From assembly GCA_052035955.1 (NCBI GenBank), contig JBPOHD010000081.1, positions 1 through 8,317 on the forward strand: DNA of 8,317 bases. The letters run 5' to 3'. Of this stretch, positions 1 to 6,336 are shown one piece after another. Below the pieces are notes generated by a model. It did not search any database, was not told the DNA's origin, and saw only the letters and a list, made by a program, of their open reading frames with translations. The number at the start of each line of letters is the position of its first letter. Position 1 is the first letter of the stretch. This DNA comes from JAEUNJ01 sp052035955 (GTDB lineage Bacteria > Pseudomonadota > Gammaproteobacteria > Burkholderiales > Rhodocyclaceae). The position numbers and the translations under genes are program-made.

Positions 1-350
1 CGGGACGGCCGTCATCGCGCCGCGTGCGCCGCTCCTACCGGGGCGGTCGGGTTTTTGTAGGAGCGGCGGTCACGCCGCGATGGGCGTCGGGACGGCGGTC
101 AGCGCGCCGCATGCGGCGCTCCTACAGGGGCGGGCGGGTCTTTTGTAGGAGCGGCGGTCACGCCGCGATGCCTTTCGGAATCGCCGTCATCGCGCCGCAT
201 GCGGCGTTACAAGGGCGGTGGTCGGGTTTTTGTAGGAGCGGCGGTTTCGCCGCGATGGGCTTCGGGACGGCCGTCATCGCGCCGCGTGCGGCGCTCCTAC
301 AGGGGCGAACGGGTTTTTGTAGGAGCGGCGGTCACGCCGCGATGCCTTTC
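1..350. repeat. REP/BIME-like palindromic repeat array
   Basis: The array is built from a 26-bp palindromic element that starts GTAGGAGCGGCG, has a short GTCA loop, and ends CGCCGCGATG. Direct copies lie at 57-82, 145-170, 232-257 (loop GTTT) and 319-344. Inverted relatives, ending GCTCCTAC on the plus strand, lie at 13-38, 100-125, 188-210 (degenerate, with CTCCTAC reduced to TTAC) and 275-300. Both series repeat every 87-88 bp, so the region is a near-tandem array of inverted/direct pairs. Each inverted copy also pairs with the next direct copy through CTCCTAC and GTAGGAG. Two linker types follow the direct copies: a GGGC(G/T)TCGGGACGGC type after copies 1 and 3, and a CCTTTC type after copies 2 and 4. 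A leading GTAG is the known hallmark of REPs mobilised by RAYT transposases, but no RAYT gene is in this window. The sequence at position 1 matches the linker at position 263, so the array probably extends leftwards. Reading frames across it are repeat artefacts. Confidence 0.88.
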
Positions 351-417
351 CGAGCCACCGGGATGCCCTCCGAGCCCCCGCCCCGTCGGCTTCCGGGGGA
401 CGGGGTGCCCCCTCGGC

Positions 418-423
418 TAGAAT
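418..423 (+). promoter_or_regulatory. Candidate -10 box (TAGAAT) for the five-gene operon
   Basis: TAGAAT differs from TATAAT at one position and lies 28 nt before the ATG at 452, after the repeat array and before a GGAG ribosome binding site (442-445). No convincing -35 hexamer stands 16-18 bp upstream. The nearest candidate, TTCCGG at 391-396, is 21 bp away. The box could be activator-dependent or a chance match. The same hexamer precedes two other genes in the window. Confidence 0.35.
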
Positions 424-451
424 CGGGGCATTCCGCCCACCGGAGTCCGCC

Positions 452-1684
452 ATGTCCCGCTTCGCCCCGTTCCCGCTTTCCGCCGTCGCCTGCGCCGCCG
501 CCCTGCTGTCCCTGCCGGCCGGGGCCCAGACCAGGCCGCCGATTGCCCAGTTCTGGATGGACGTGGCCACCAATGCCATGTCCATTCCCGGCATGGGCGA
601 CATGGACGAGGATTCCATGGGCATGATGGGCGGCATGTTCGGCGGCACCAAGATGATGGGCGGCGCGCCGGGCCGCTGGCTGGACCTGGCGCTCCATACC
701 CGCAACAAGCCGGCCGGCACCGTCGGCGCCGATGCGATTCCGGCCGGCATGGCCATGAACGGCCCGCTGCCGCTGCTGCCGGTGCAGGCGCAGCCGCGCG
801 GGGAGCGAAGCGGCGAGGAGCCGGTGGACATGGAAAGGCCCAAGGGCCGCCTGCTCTTCTACTGGGGCTGCGGCGAGGCGGTGCGACCCGGCCAGCCCAG
901 GGTGCTGGATTTCGCCAGGGCGGGACCCGAGGAGTGGGGGAAGTTCATGGCCGGACGTTTCGCGCCCGACCGGGGCGCCAAGGCGGTGCCGGGCCGCTCG
1001 GTGTGGCCCAACGAGCAGGACCGGCAGCGGATCCCCAAGGCGGCGTCGCTGGAGGGTGTCCATGCGGTGAGCGGCGACGGCGTGCCGGCCGGGCTGCGCT
1101 TCAACGTGGCCGAGGCCTACGACTTCATGCCGAAGGTGGCGATGACGGCCGCCGGCGACGCCAAGGGGCCGGTGACGGTGGGCTGGCAGCCCCTCAACCA
1201 GGCGCGGGGCTACTTCCTCAACGCCATGGGGGCGCGGGGCGAGCAGGAGATGATCTTCTGGAGTTCCAGCGAGCAGCCGGACCCGGGCTGGGGGCTGCTG
1301 GACTACCTGTCGCCCGACCGGGTGGCGAAGCTGATCGACGAGAAGGTGGTGCTGCCGCCCTCCGTGCAGCGCTGCGTGATCCCGTCCGGCATCTTCGCCG
1401 GCGTGGAGGGCGCCATGGTGCGCATGATCGCCTACGGTCCGGAACTCAACGTGGCCCATCCGCCCCGGCCGGCGGACCCCAAGGCGCCCTGGAATCCGGA
1501 ATGGACGGCGCGGGTGCGGGTCAAGTCCACCGGCATGACCCTGCTCGGCATGGAGGAGCGGGAATCGCGGCCGTCCCGGCGCCGTTCCTCGGGCCGGGAA
1601 GAGGCACCTCCGGCCCGCGAGGAGGAGGGCGGGCCCGGGCTGGGCAATCCGATGAACATGCTCAAGGGCATCTTCGGCCGCTGA
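452..1684 (+). CDS. Exported Met-rich hypothetical protein
   Basis: This 410-residue protein has no function I can name. Residues 1-25 form a Sec signal peptide: a short basic N-terminus, a hydrophobic core around 9-21, and a probable cleavage after PAGA at 25/26, with Q26 starting the mature protein. The mature chain therefore acts in the periplasm or is exported. Residues 43-69 are rich in Met and Gly (Met at 43, 48, 51, 56, 58, 59, 62, 68 and 69, with Asp/Glu at 50-54). Residues 132-330 look like an ordered domain with a YWGCGEAVRPGQPR stretch at 137-150 and Cys at 140 and 308. Residues 369-398 are charged and probably disordered, and the chain ends with a hydrophobic GNPMNMLKGIFGR tail. 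The start is supported by GGAG at 442-445 (6-nt spacer) and by the signal peptide. It is the first gene of a close plus-strand series, with 34 bp to the next. The Met cluster could bind metal or serve as a flexible linker; neither is shown. Confidence 0.85.
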   Translation: MSRFAPFPLSAVACAAALLSLPAGAQTRPPIAQFWMDVATNAMSIPGMGDMDEDSMGMMGGMFGGTKMMGGAPGRWLDLALHTRNKPAGTVGADAIPAGMAMNGPLPLLPVQAQPRGERSGEEPVDMERPKGRLLFYWGCGEAVRPGQPRVLDFARAGPEEWGKFMAGRFAPDRGAKAVPGRSVWPNEQDRQRIPKAASLEGVHAVSGDGVPAGLRFNVAEAYDFMPKVAMTAAGDAKGPVTVGWQPLNQARGYFLNAMGARGEQEMIFWSSSEQPDPGWGLLDYLSPDRVAKLIDEKVVLPPSVQRCVIPSGIFAGVEGAMVRMIAYGPELNVAHPPRPADPKAPWNPEWTARVRVKSTGMTLLGMEERESRPSRRRSSGREEAPPAREEEGGPGLGNPMNMLKGIFGR

Positions 1685-1718
1685 GCCGGATGCCGACGGG
1701 GCCGTCGAGGATATCGTC

Positions 1719-2723
1719 ATGACACCGGGAAAGGGCCTGCGCCTACTGCTGGCGGCCGTCGGCCTGCTGGCCGGCGCGGCCGGCCTGGGCGTCGCATTCA
1801 CCTGGGCGCCGGACATTCCCGTCGAGGCCCTGGCGGCGCGCTGGGCGCCGCCGCCCTCCCGCTTCGTGGACGTGAAGGGCCTGAAGGTGCACCTGCGCGA
1901 CGAGGGCCGGGCGGACGACCCGGTGCCCCTGGTGCTGATCCACGGCACCTCGGCCAGCCTGCACACCTGGGAGGGCTGGGTGGCGGCCCTCAAGGGCACG
2001 CGGCGGGTGATCACCCTGGACCTGCCGGGCTTCGGCCTCACCGGCCCCAACGCCCAGGACGACTACCGTGTGGGCACCTATGCCCGCTTCGTGCTCGATA
2101 CCCTGGACGCGCTGGGCGTCGGCCGATTCACCGTGGGCGGCAATTCCCTGGGCGGGGAGGTGGCCTGGCAGGTGGCCGCGGCGGCGCCGGGACGCGTCGA
2201 GCGGCTGATCCTCGTAGACGCGGGCGGCTATGCCTTCAAGCCGGAATCGCTGCCCATCGGCTTCCACCTGGCGCGCATGCCGGTGGCAAGCCGCCTGCTC
2301 GAATACACCCTGCCGCGCCCGCTGATGGAAGCCAGCGTCAGGAACGTCTATGGCGATCCGGCCAGGGTCACGCCGGAACTGGTGGACCGCTACGAGGCCC
2401 TGACCCTGCGGGCCGGCAACCGGCGCGCCCTGGCCCGCCGCTTCGGCCAGCTGGAGTTCGGCGCCGATGCGGCCCGCATCGCCACCCTGCGCCTGCCGAC
2501 GCTGATCCTCTGGGGCGGCCGCGACCGGCTGATCCCGCCCGAGAACGGCCGCCACTTCCAGCGCGACATCCCGGATGCATGCCTGGTGGTGTTCGACGAC
2601 CTCGGCCACGTGCCCCACGAGGAGGACCCGGCCCGCACCGTGGCGGCGGTGGTGGACTTCCTCGCCACGCCCGCACCGGCCCACGCCCCGGCCCCCCAGC
2701 CGGCCAGCCAGACCAGGAGGTGA
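1719..2723 (+). CDS. Membrane-tethered alpha/beta hydrolase
   Basis: This 334-residue protein belongs to the alpha/beta hydrolase fold family (esterase/lipase/C-C hydrolase type). Residues 7-28 are a hydrophobic N-terminal anchor or uncleaved signal, which would place the catalytic domain in the periplasm. The oxyanion-hole motif HGTSAS is at 75-80. The nucleophile elbow GNSLGG at 141-146 supplies Ser143. WGGRDRLIP at 265-273 supplies the acid Asp269, and LGH at 295-297 supplies His297, so the full triad is present in the correct order. A cap region spans roughly 170-245. The last 18 residues are rich in Pro and Ala and are probably disordered. The start is set by GAGGA at 1707-1711 (7-nt spacer). 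Its stop is 1 nt before the next ATG, so the two are likely translationally coupled. The substrate cannot be read from sequence; a lipid, a carboxylic ester or a polyester fragment are all possible. Confidence 0.93.
   Translation: MTPGKGLRLLLAAVGLLAGAAGLGVAFTWAPDIPVEALAARWAPPPSRFVDVKGLKVHLRDEGRADDPVPLVLIHGTSASLHTWEGWVAALKGTRRVITLDLPGFGLTGPNAQDDYRVGTYARFVLDTLDALGVGRFTVGGNSLGGEVAWQVAAAAPGRVERLILVDAGGYAFKPESLPIGFHLARMPVASRLLEYTLPRPLMEASVRNVYGDPARVTPELVDRYEALTLRAGNRRALARRFGQLEFGADAARIATLRLPTLILWGGRDRLIPPENGRHFQRDIPDACLVVFDDLGHVPHEEDPARTVAAVVDFLATPAPAHAPAPQPASQTRR
2715..2723 (+). promoter_or_regulatory. Strong Shine-Dalgarno overlapping a stop codon
   Basis: AGGAGGTGA, a near-perfect anti-16S complement, forms the last two Arg codons and the TGA stop of the hydrolase gene. 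The next ATG follows after one base, at 2725. This decides the start of the downstream small gene and predicts that ribosomes ending the hydrolase re-initiate there. An in-frame ATG at 2575 lies inside the hydrolase gene and is not needed. Confidence 0.75.
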
Positions 2724-2724
2724 C

Positions 2725-2988
2725 ATGTTCCCCGAAATCGATGCAAGGATGGGCAAGGACGAACTGGCGGCGGCGACCAGGGCGATCGATTCGCGGCTGG
2801 TGGCCCTGGGCGGCGGCGCCTATGCCGGCCTGGGCTTCAAGCTCAAGGCCCTGAAGGCCGCCGGCTTCGACGACCGGGGGCCGCCGGCCTCGCCGGCCCG
2901 CCTGGCCGCCTACGGCAGGATCGCCCGCGTGCTCGACGCCCAGGGCGAGGCGGCGACCATGGACAGCGTGATCGCCGCCCTGGCGTAG
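2725..2988 (+). CDS. Small hypothetical protein (87 residues)
   Basis: I do not recognise this 87-residue protein. It has no signal peptide or membrane segment, so it is predicted cytoplasmic. It looks largely helical: about 10-27 (KDELAAATRAIDSRLVAL), 33-46 around GLGFKLKALKAAGF, and 57-71 plus 76-87 (a C-terminal Ala-rich helix). A Gly cluster (GGGAYAGLG, 29-37) breaks the first two helices, and there is no cysteine. The ATG was chosen because an excellent Shine-Dalgarno (2715-2720) lies just upstream and overlaps the stop of the preceding hydrolase gene. An earlier in-frame ATG would create a 150-nt overlap inside the hydrolase coding sequence. The close coupling suggests it is made together with the hydrolase, possibly as an accessory protein, but this is inference only. 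Confidence 0.72.
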   Translation: MFPEIDARMGKDELAAATRAIDSRLVALGGGAYAGLGFKLKALKAAGFDDRGPPASPARLAAYGRIARVLDAQGEAATMDSVIAALA

Positions 2989-3008
2989 CGGATCGGCGGC
3001 GCCCGCGG

Positions 3009-3593
3009 ATGCGACTGGACGACCTGCCGCCCGACCCGGGACGCCGGACCTTCCGGCTCGCGGCCCTGGCCGTCGGCGGCGTCCTGGTGGGCGGCCTGGT
3101 CCTCTGGGGCTACGCCTATACCGGTCTCAAGGACAACTTCGCCGCCTGCGGCCAGCACCCGGACTACGGCGGCGACAGGAAGCGCTCGGCCCTGGCCCGC
3201 ATGCAGGCCACGGTCCAGTGCCTGGACATCCGCAACGGCCCGGTGGAGAACTGGCTCGCCCGCGACATCCGGCGGATGGTGAACATGCTGCCCAACGCTC
3301 CCTGTTCCCTGGTCGGTGTCTGGCGCTCCGAAAGGCGGTCGACGGAATACCGGGTGACGCTGACGGCGGACGGGGAGTTCCAGGCCCGGTCGGCGGGCGG
3401 CGGCCACGAGGTACGCGGCTCCTGGGGCGTCCATGGCGGGAACATGGTCTGGTTCTACGAGGAGAAGGTGGTCTGGCCGCCGGACGTGAACCCGCTCAAG
3501 GCCGACGCGGTGGGCTTCACCCTGACCGAGGTGGACGGGACGAAGACCCGCTACACCCTGCTCGACCCGCTGCGCAACGACGCCTGCCCCTGA
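3009..3593 (+). CDS. Single-pass membrane-anchored hypothetical protein
   Basis: This 194-residue protein has a short cytoplasmic N-terminus with Arg at 12-13 and 16, one membrane segment at about 17-38, and an extracytoplasmic remainder by the positive-inside rule. Residues 45-95 are probably helical. From about 99 onward, alternating hydrophobic residues suggest antiparallel strands, starting with GVW at 103-105 and continuing through EYRVTLTADGEFQARS, GSWGVHGGNMVWFYE and the strand near 166-185. That pattern resembles small lipocalin-like barrels, but I cannot assign a family. Four cysteines (47, 71, 99, 193) all lie outside the membrane and could form two disulfides. The ATG at 3009 has only a weak purine-rich site upstream. 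It is 20 bp after the previous stop and 21 bp before the next gene, consistent with one operon. Confidence 0.78.
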   Translation: MRLDDLPPDPGRRTFRLAALAVGGVLVGGLVLWGYAYTGLKDNFAACGQHPDYGGDRKRSALARMQATVQCLDIRNGPVENWLARDIRRMVNMLPNAPCSLVGVWRSERRSTEYRVTLTADGEFQARSAGGGHEVRGSWGVHGGNMVWFYEEKVVWPPDVNPLKADAVGFTLTEVDGTKTRYTLLDPLRNDACP

Positions 3594-3614
3594 GGCGATT
3601 CCGGAGGAAGTCCC

Positions 3615-4313
3615 ATGCTCCAGCTCACCCGCGAGATCACCCTGTCCGACTGGATCGCCGTGGCCTGGTTCCTCGCCTGCTGGGCCGGCTACGGCTGGCT
3701 GGCCGAACGGGCCCATGCCTCGTCCCGGGGCCTGGTCGGCCTCGGCCACCGCTACCGGGTGGCCTGGGCGAGGCAGATGCTGGCGCGCGACGTGCGGATC
3801 GTCGATTCGGCCCTGGTCGGCAACCTGATGTCCAGCGTCTCCTTCTATGCCAACACCACGATCTACATCATCGCCGGCCTGATGGCGGTGCTCGGCACCA
3901 TGGACAAGGCCATCTCCGTCGCCGCCGACCTGCCCTTCGCCCGGGAGACGGGGCGCGAGCTCTGGGAGATCAAGCTGCTCGTGCTGCTGGCCGTCTTCGT
4001 CTTCGCCTATTTCAAGTTCACCTGGGCCCTGCGCCAGTTCAACCTGCTCTCCATCCTCATCGGCGCCGCGCCGCCGCCCTCCGTTTCCGAGGCGGAGCGG
4101 GAATCCTTCGCCGAGAAGATGGCGGCCGTGAACACCCTGTCCGGCGACGAGTTCAACCGCGGCATCCGGGCCTACTACTTCGGCCTCTCGGCCCTCGCAT
4201 GGTTCATCCACCCCTGGCTGTTCATCGGCGTGACGACCCTGATCGTGCTGGTGCTCTACCGGCGGGACTACGCGTCGCGGACGCTGGAGACGCTGCGGCA
4301 GGGGCTGGAGTAG
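3615..4313 (+). CDS. DUF599 family membrane protein
   Basis: This 232-residue integral membrane protein resembles the DUF599 family, whose biochemical role is unknown and whose usual length is similar. Hydrophobic segments are at about 11-29, 76-95, 119-137 and 187-215, the last long enough for two short passes or one pass with a re-entrant part. Features that fit the family are a basic cytoplasmic loop near 46-61 (HRYRVAWARQMLARDVRI), the DSALVGNLMSSVSFYANTT stretch at 64-82, and the FKFTWALRQFN segment at 133-143. An amphipathic charged stretch near 158-170 precedes a conserved-looking NTLSGDEFNRGIRAYYFG at 173-190. The start is set by GGAGG at 3603-3607 with a 7-nt spacer. It is the last gene of the plus-strand series and faces a convergent minus-strand gene. 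The family assignment rests on motif recognition, not on a search. Confidence 0.85.
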   Translation: MLQLTREITLSDWIAVAWFLACWAGYGWLAERAHASSRGLVGLGHRYRVAWARQMLARDVRIVDSALVGNLMSSVSFYANTTIYIIAGLMAVLGTMDKAISVAADLPFARETGRELWEIKLLVLLAVFVFAYFKFTWALRQFNLLSILIGAAPPPSVSEAERESFAEKMAAVNTLSGDEFNRGIRAYYFGLSALAWFIHPWLFIGVTTLIVLVLYRRDYASRTLETLRQGLE

Positions 4314-4339
4314 GGTCCGCCCTCCCCTCACCCCGTCCA

Positions 4340-4363
4340 CGGACGGCATTGCACTGCCGTCCG
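4340..4363. terminator. Hairpin between convergent genes
   Basis: CGGACGGCA (4340-4348) and TGCCGTCCG (4355-4363) form a perfect 9-bp stem with a six-base TTGCAC loop, 27 nt after the DUF599 stop. There is no T tract on either side, so it is not a classic intrinsic terminator. Its position between converging genes suggests a 3'-end or RNA-stabilising structure that could serve both strands. Confidence 0.4.
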
Positions 4364-4423
4364 GCTACGGCGCCTGGGGCGGGGGAGCGCCGGTTCACCG
4401 CCGGGGTGCGCCTCACCGTAGTT

Positions 4424-4458
4424 CCTGGTGCCCCTTGGTGTCCTTGGTGCCTTGGTGG
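4424..4458. repeat. Short CCTTGGTG tandem repeat
   Basis: CCTTGGTG occurs at 4433-4440, 4442-4449 and 4450-4457, preceded by a diverged CCTGGTG at 4424-4430, giving a period of 8-9 bp. The minus strand reads as CACCAAGG units. From memory, similar ACCAAG-type runs occur between genes in many unrelated bacteria; their function is unknown. It lies in the 189-bp gap between convergent genes and encodes nothing. Confidence 0.6.
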
Positions 4459-4478
4459 TTCGAGATTTTCCGTTGGGA

Positions 4479-4495
4479 CCCGGCACCGCGCCGGG
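4479..4495 (-). terminator. Weak hairpin after the minus-strand gene pair
   Basis: CCCGGC (4479-4484) and GCCGGG (4490-4495) form a 6-bp GC-only stem around a five-base loop, 8 nt beyond the DUF1857 stop. No T run follows in the minus-strand direction, so this is only a possible terminator or 3'-end structure. Confidence 0.25.
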
Positions 4496-4502
4496 AAAGG
4501 CG

Positions 4503-4976
4503 CTACTGCGGGTGCCGGGCGTCGGCGGCCAGCACCCGGATCATCCGGACGGTGTCCACGTCGGATTCGTGGTAGGCCGACTTGACGTATTCGGCGAAGG
4601 CGGCGTCGGGGTCGCCCGTCTGTTCGGCCAGCCGCGTGCGGTAGGCGAAGCGCAGGAAAAGGTGGCCGGGGCCGGGTTCCTCGACGGTGATGGTCAGGGT
4701 GCTGCCGGCGTGCTCGGCGGGGGCGGTGACCTCGAAGCGGATCCATTCGCCGCTGGCATAGGTGACCCGGTCGCGGATGTCGGCGCCCTGGAAGGCGAGC
4801 AGCCTCTCCAGGCGGCCTTCGCCGCGGGCGAGGACGGTGCAGGCCCGCAGGCCGGGCAGGAAGGGGACGGCATCCTCGGCCCGGTGCATGAGGCCCGCCC
4901 AGACCTGGGCCCGGGAGAGGACCGGGATCATCGGATTGCCGGGATCGTTGATCTCGACCAGGTGCTCGAAGCGCAT
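4503..4976 (-). CDS. DUF1857 (SRPBCC-fold) family protein
   Basis: This 157-residue cytoplasmic protein resembles DUF1857, a group of small proteins of the SRPBCC (START/Bet v 1-like) superfamily, which use a helix-grip fold with a hydrophobic ligand pocket. The opening MRFEHLVEINDP, followed by a Leu-SRAQVWAGLMHRAEDAVPFLPG helix region (20-42), is the family signature I rely on. Strands follow at about 45-62 and 66-84, then 92-113, ending in a long C-terminal helix (about 125-150) with the DVDTVRMIRVL segment. The length fits the family and no signal or membrane segment is seen. Its ATG is separated by 1 nt from the TGA of the glycosyltransferase gene, so it is probably made by re-initiation, and no strong own ribosome binding site is visible. 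Ligand and role are unknown; some superfamily members bind or transform polyketides, lipids or hormones. Confidence 0.85.
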   Translation of the reverse strand: MRFEHLVEINDPGNPMIPVLSRAQVWAGLMHRAEDAVPFLPGLRACTVLARGEGRLERLLAFQGADIRDRVTYASGEWIRFEVTAPAEHAGSTLTITVEEPGPGHLFLRFAYRTRLAEQTGDPDAAFAEYVKSAYHESDVDTVRMIRVLAADARHPQ

Positions 4977-4977
4977 C

Positions 4978-6225
4978 TCAGCGGCCTGCCTGCAGGGCGG
5001 TATCCAGGTAGCGGAGGAATTCGGGCAGGCAGCGCGTCTTCAGGTCGTAGCGTTCGACGATGGTCCGCCGGGCGGCGTCCTTGAGGGCCCGCCCGCGGTC
5101 CAGGTCCGTGAGGGCTTCGGCGATGGTATCCACCAGCCGGGCCTGGTCGAAGAAGTCGGTCAGGAGGCCATTGACGCCGTGCTCGACGACTTCGCGCACC
5201 GGCGGGGTGGCGGAGCCGACGATCAGGCAGCCGCAGGCCATGGCCTCCAGCATCGACCAGGAGAGCACGAAGGGGTAGGTCAGGTAGACGTGGGCCGCCG
5301 AGACCTGCAGCACCTTGATGAAGACGTCGTAGGGCAGGCGGCCGCAGAACTGCACGCGGGCCGGATCGAAGCGGTCGCCCAGTTCGGCCAGCAGGCGCTG
5401 GCGGTAGTTCTCGCCGGCGGGCAGCTTCTGGCCGTAGCTGACGTCGTCGCCGCCGACCACGATCACCCGTGCCCGCGGCCGGCGGGCCAGCAGCTCGGGC
5501 AGGGCGCGCATGAAGACGTGGAAGCCCCGGTAGGGCTCCAGGTTGCGCGAGACGAAGGTGACGATCTCGTCGCCGGCCTGGTATTGCCGCCCGTCCAGGG
5601 TCACCGTCGCCTCGGGATCGGGGCGCAGCCGCTCGGTGTCGACGCCCTCGTGGATGACGGCCAGCTTGGGCTTGAACACCTCCGGGAAGACGGAACGCTG
5701 CCAGGCCGTCGGGCAGACGCCGGCATCGAAGGCCTCGAGGGCGATCAGGTGCTGGGCGTTGCGCATGCGCAGGCGCAGGATGTTGTCGAGGCTGGCCGGG
5801 TACTCGGGGTCGAAATTCACGTCGGCGCCGCGGGCCCGGTAGAAGAACTCGAAATAGCCCATGACGGGCACGTCCGGCAGCACGTCCTTGACGAACAGGC
5901 CCTCGCCCCAGCCGGGATGGACGACGATGCGATCGGGGACCCAGCCGCGCTGCTTCAGCTCCAGGATCGCCCGGGCGACCGCCTGGCCGCGCCGGACTCC
6001 CGTATCGACGTCCCCCAGGTAGGGATGGATGCGGGCGCCGCCGGCCGGCGGCGGCTGGACCTTGTAGCCGGCCTTGACGAGGCGGGGCGGCGCATAGGTC
6101 GCCGCCGCGCGGACGTTGTCCACCATGCCGAGGCCGACCACCTCCTGGGCCGGATCCTCCAGCAGGGCCTGGACCACGTGCCGGAACTGGCCGGGGAAGT
6201 TCTGGTGGATGAAGAGGGTGCGCAT
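4978..6225 (-). CDS. GT4-type glycosyltransferase
   Basis: This 415-residue cytoplasmic protein has the two-domain GT-B layout. The N-terminal acceptor domain begins MRTLFIHQNFPGQFRH, a typical opening of one GT4 subgroup, and includes HPGWGEGLF at 103-111 and GYFEFFYR at 123-130. The linker IHEGVDTERL (191-200) leads into the C-terminal nucleotide-sugar domain. There, SRNLEPYRG (226-234) is the usual phosphate-contacting Arg region, VIVVGGDD is at 254-261, VQFCGRLPYD at 291-300, and SWSMLEAMACGC at 322-333 carries Glu327. The first Glu of the classic EX7E motif is Phe319 here. The start is supported by GAAGG at 6231-6235 with a 5-nt spacer. It is the first gene of a two-gene minus-strand unit and is divergent from the RTX gene. 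Such enzymes transfer a sugar from an activated nucleotide donor; the acceptor (polysaccharide, lipid or protein) cannot be told. Confidence 0.92.
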   Translation of the reverse strand: MRTLFIHQNFPGQFRHVVQALLEDPAQEVVGLGMVDNVRAAATYAPPRLVKAGYKVQPPPAGGARIHPYLGDVDTGVRRGQAVARAILELKQRGWVPDRIVVHPGWGEGLFVKDVLPDVPVMGYFEFFYRARGADVNFDPEYPASLDNILRLRMRNAQHLIALEAFDAGVCPTAWQRSVFPEVFKPKLAVIHEGVDTERLRPDPEATVTLDGRQYQAGDEIVTFVSRNLEPYRGFHVFMRALPELLARRPRARVIVVGGDDVSYGQKLPAGENYRQRLLAELGDRFDPARVQFCGRLPYDVFIKVLQVSAAHVYLTYPFVLSWSMLEAMACGCLIVGSATPPVREVVEHGVNGLLTDFFDQARLVDTIAEALTDLDRGRALKDAARRTIVERYDLKTRCLPEFLRYLDTALQAGR

Positions 6226-6291
6226 GCTTGCCTTCGGGCCGGGTCCGGAAACGAACCGTCCCCGCCCTGGAAATCCTGATGGAAGGCGTTG

Positions 6292-6297
6292 ATTCTA
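6292..6297 (-). promoter_or_regulatory. Candidate -10 box (TAGAAT) for the glycosyltransferase gene
   Basis: Read on the minus strand, this hexamer is TAGAAT and lies 66 nt before the ATG at 6225. No good -35 box stands 16-18 bp upstream; TTCCGG (6323-6318) is 20 bp away, an arrangement close to that at 391-423. Confidence 0.33.
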
Positions 6298-6336
6298 ATG
6301 GGTGGCGGCCAGTTCTGCCGGAAGTCCGACAGCGCG

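Noticed and set aside
1..350. CRISPR array
   Set aside because: The repeats are palindromic in both orientations and the linkers are themselves repeated, so there are no unique spacers.
24..626. Arg-rich reading frame across the repeat array
   Set aside because: Its repeated residues mirror the REP palindromes, it has no ribosome binding site, and it overlaps the real gene at 452.
332..2050. Long minus-strand reading frame
   Set aside because: High GC keeps antisense frames open. It lies opposite two genes with clear signal, triad and ribosome binding sites, and its composition (Arg, His, Pro, Gly) is that of a shadow frame.
2910..4349. Long minus-strand frame opposite the anchored and DUF599 genes
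   Set aside because: Its protein is His-, Gln- and Gly-rich with no domain pattern, while the plus strand shows well-placed membrane segments and start signals.
4762..6279. Plus-strand frame opposite the glycosyltransferase
   Set aside because: It is antisense to a clear GT4 protein with recognisable motifs and has no family resemblance of its own.
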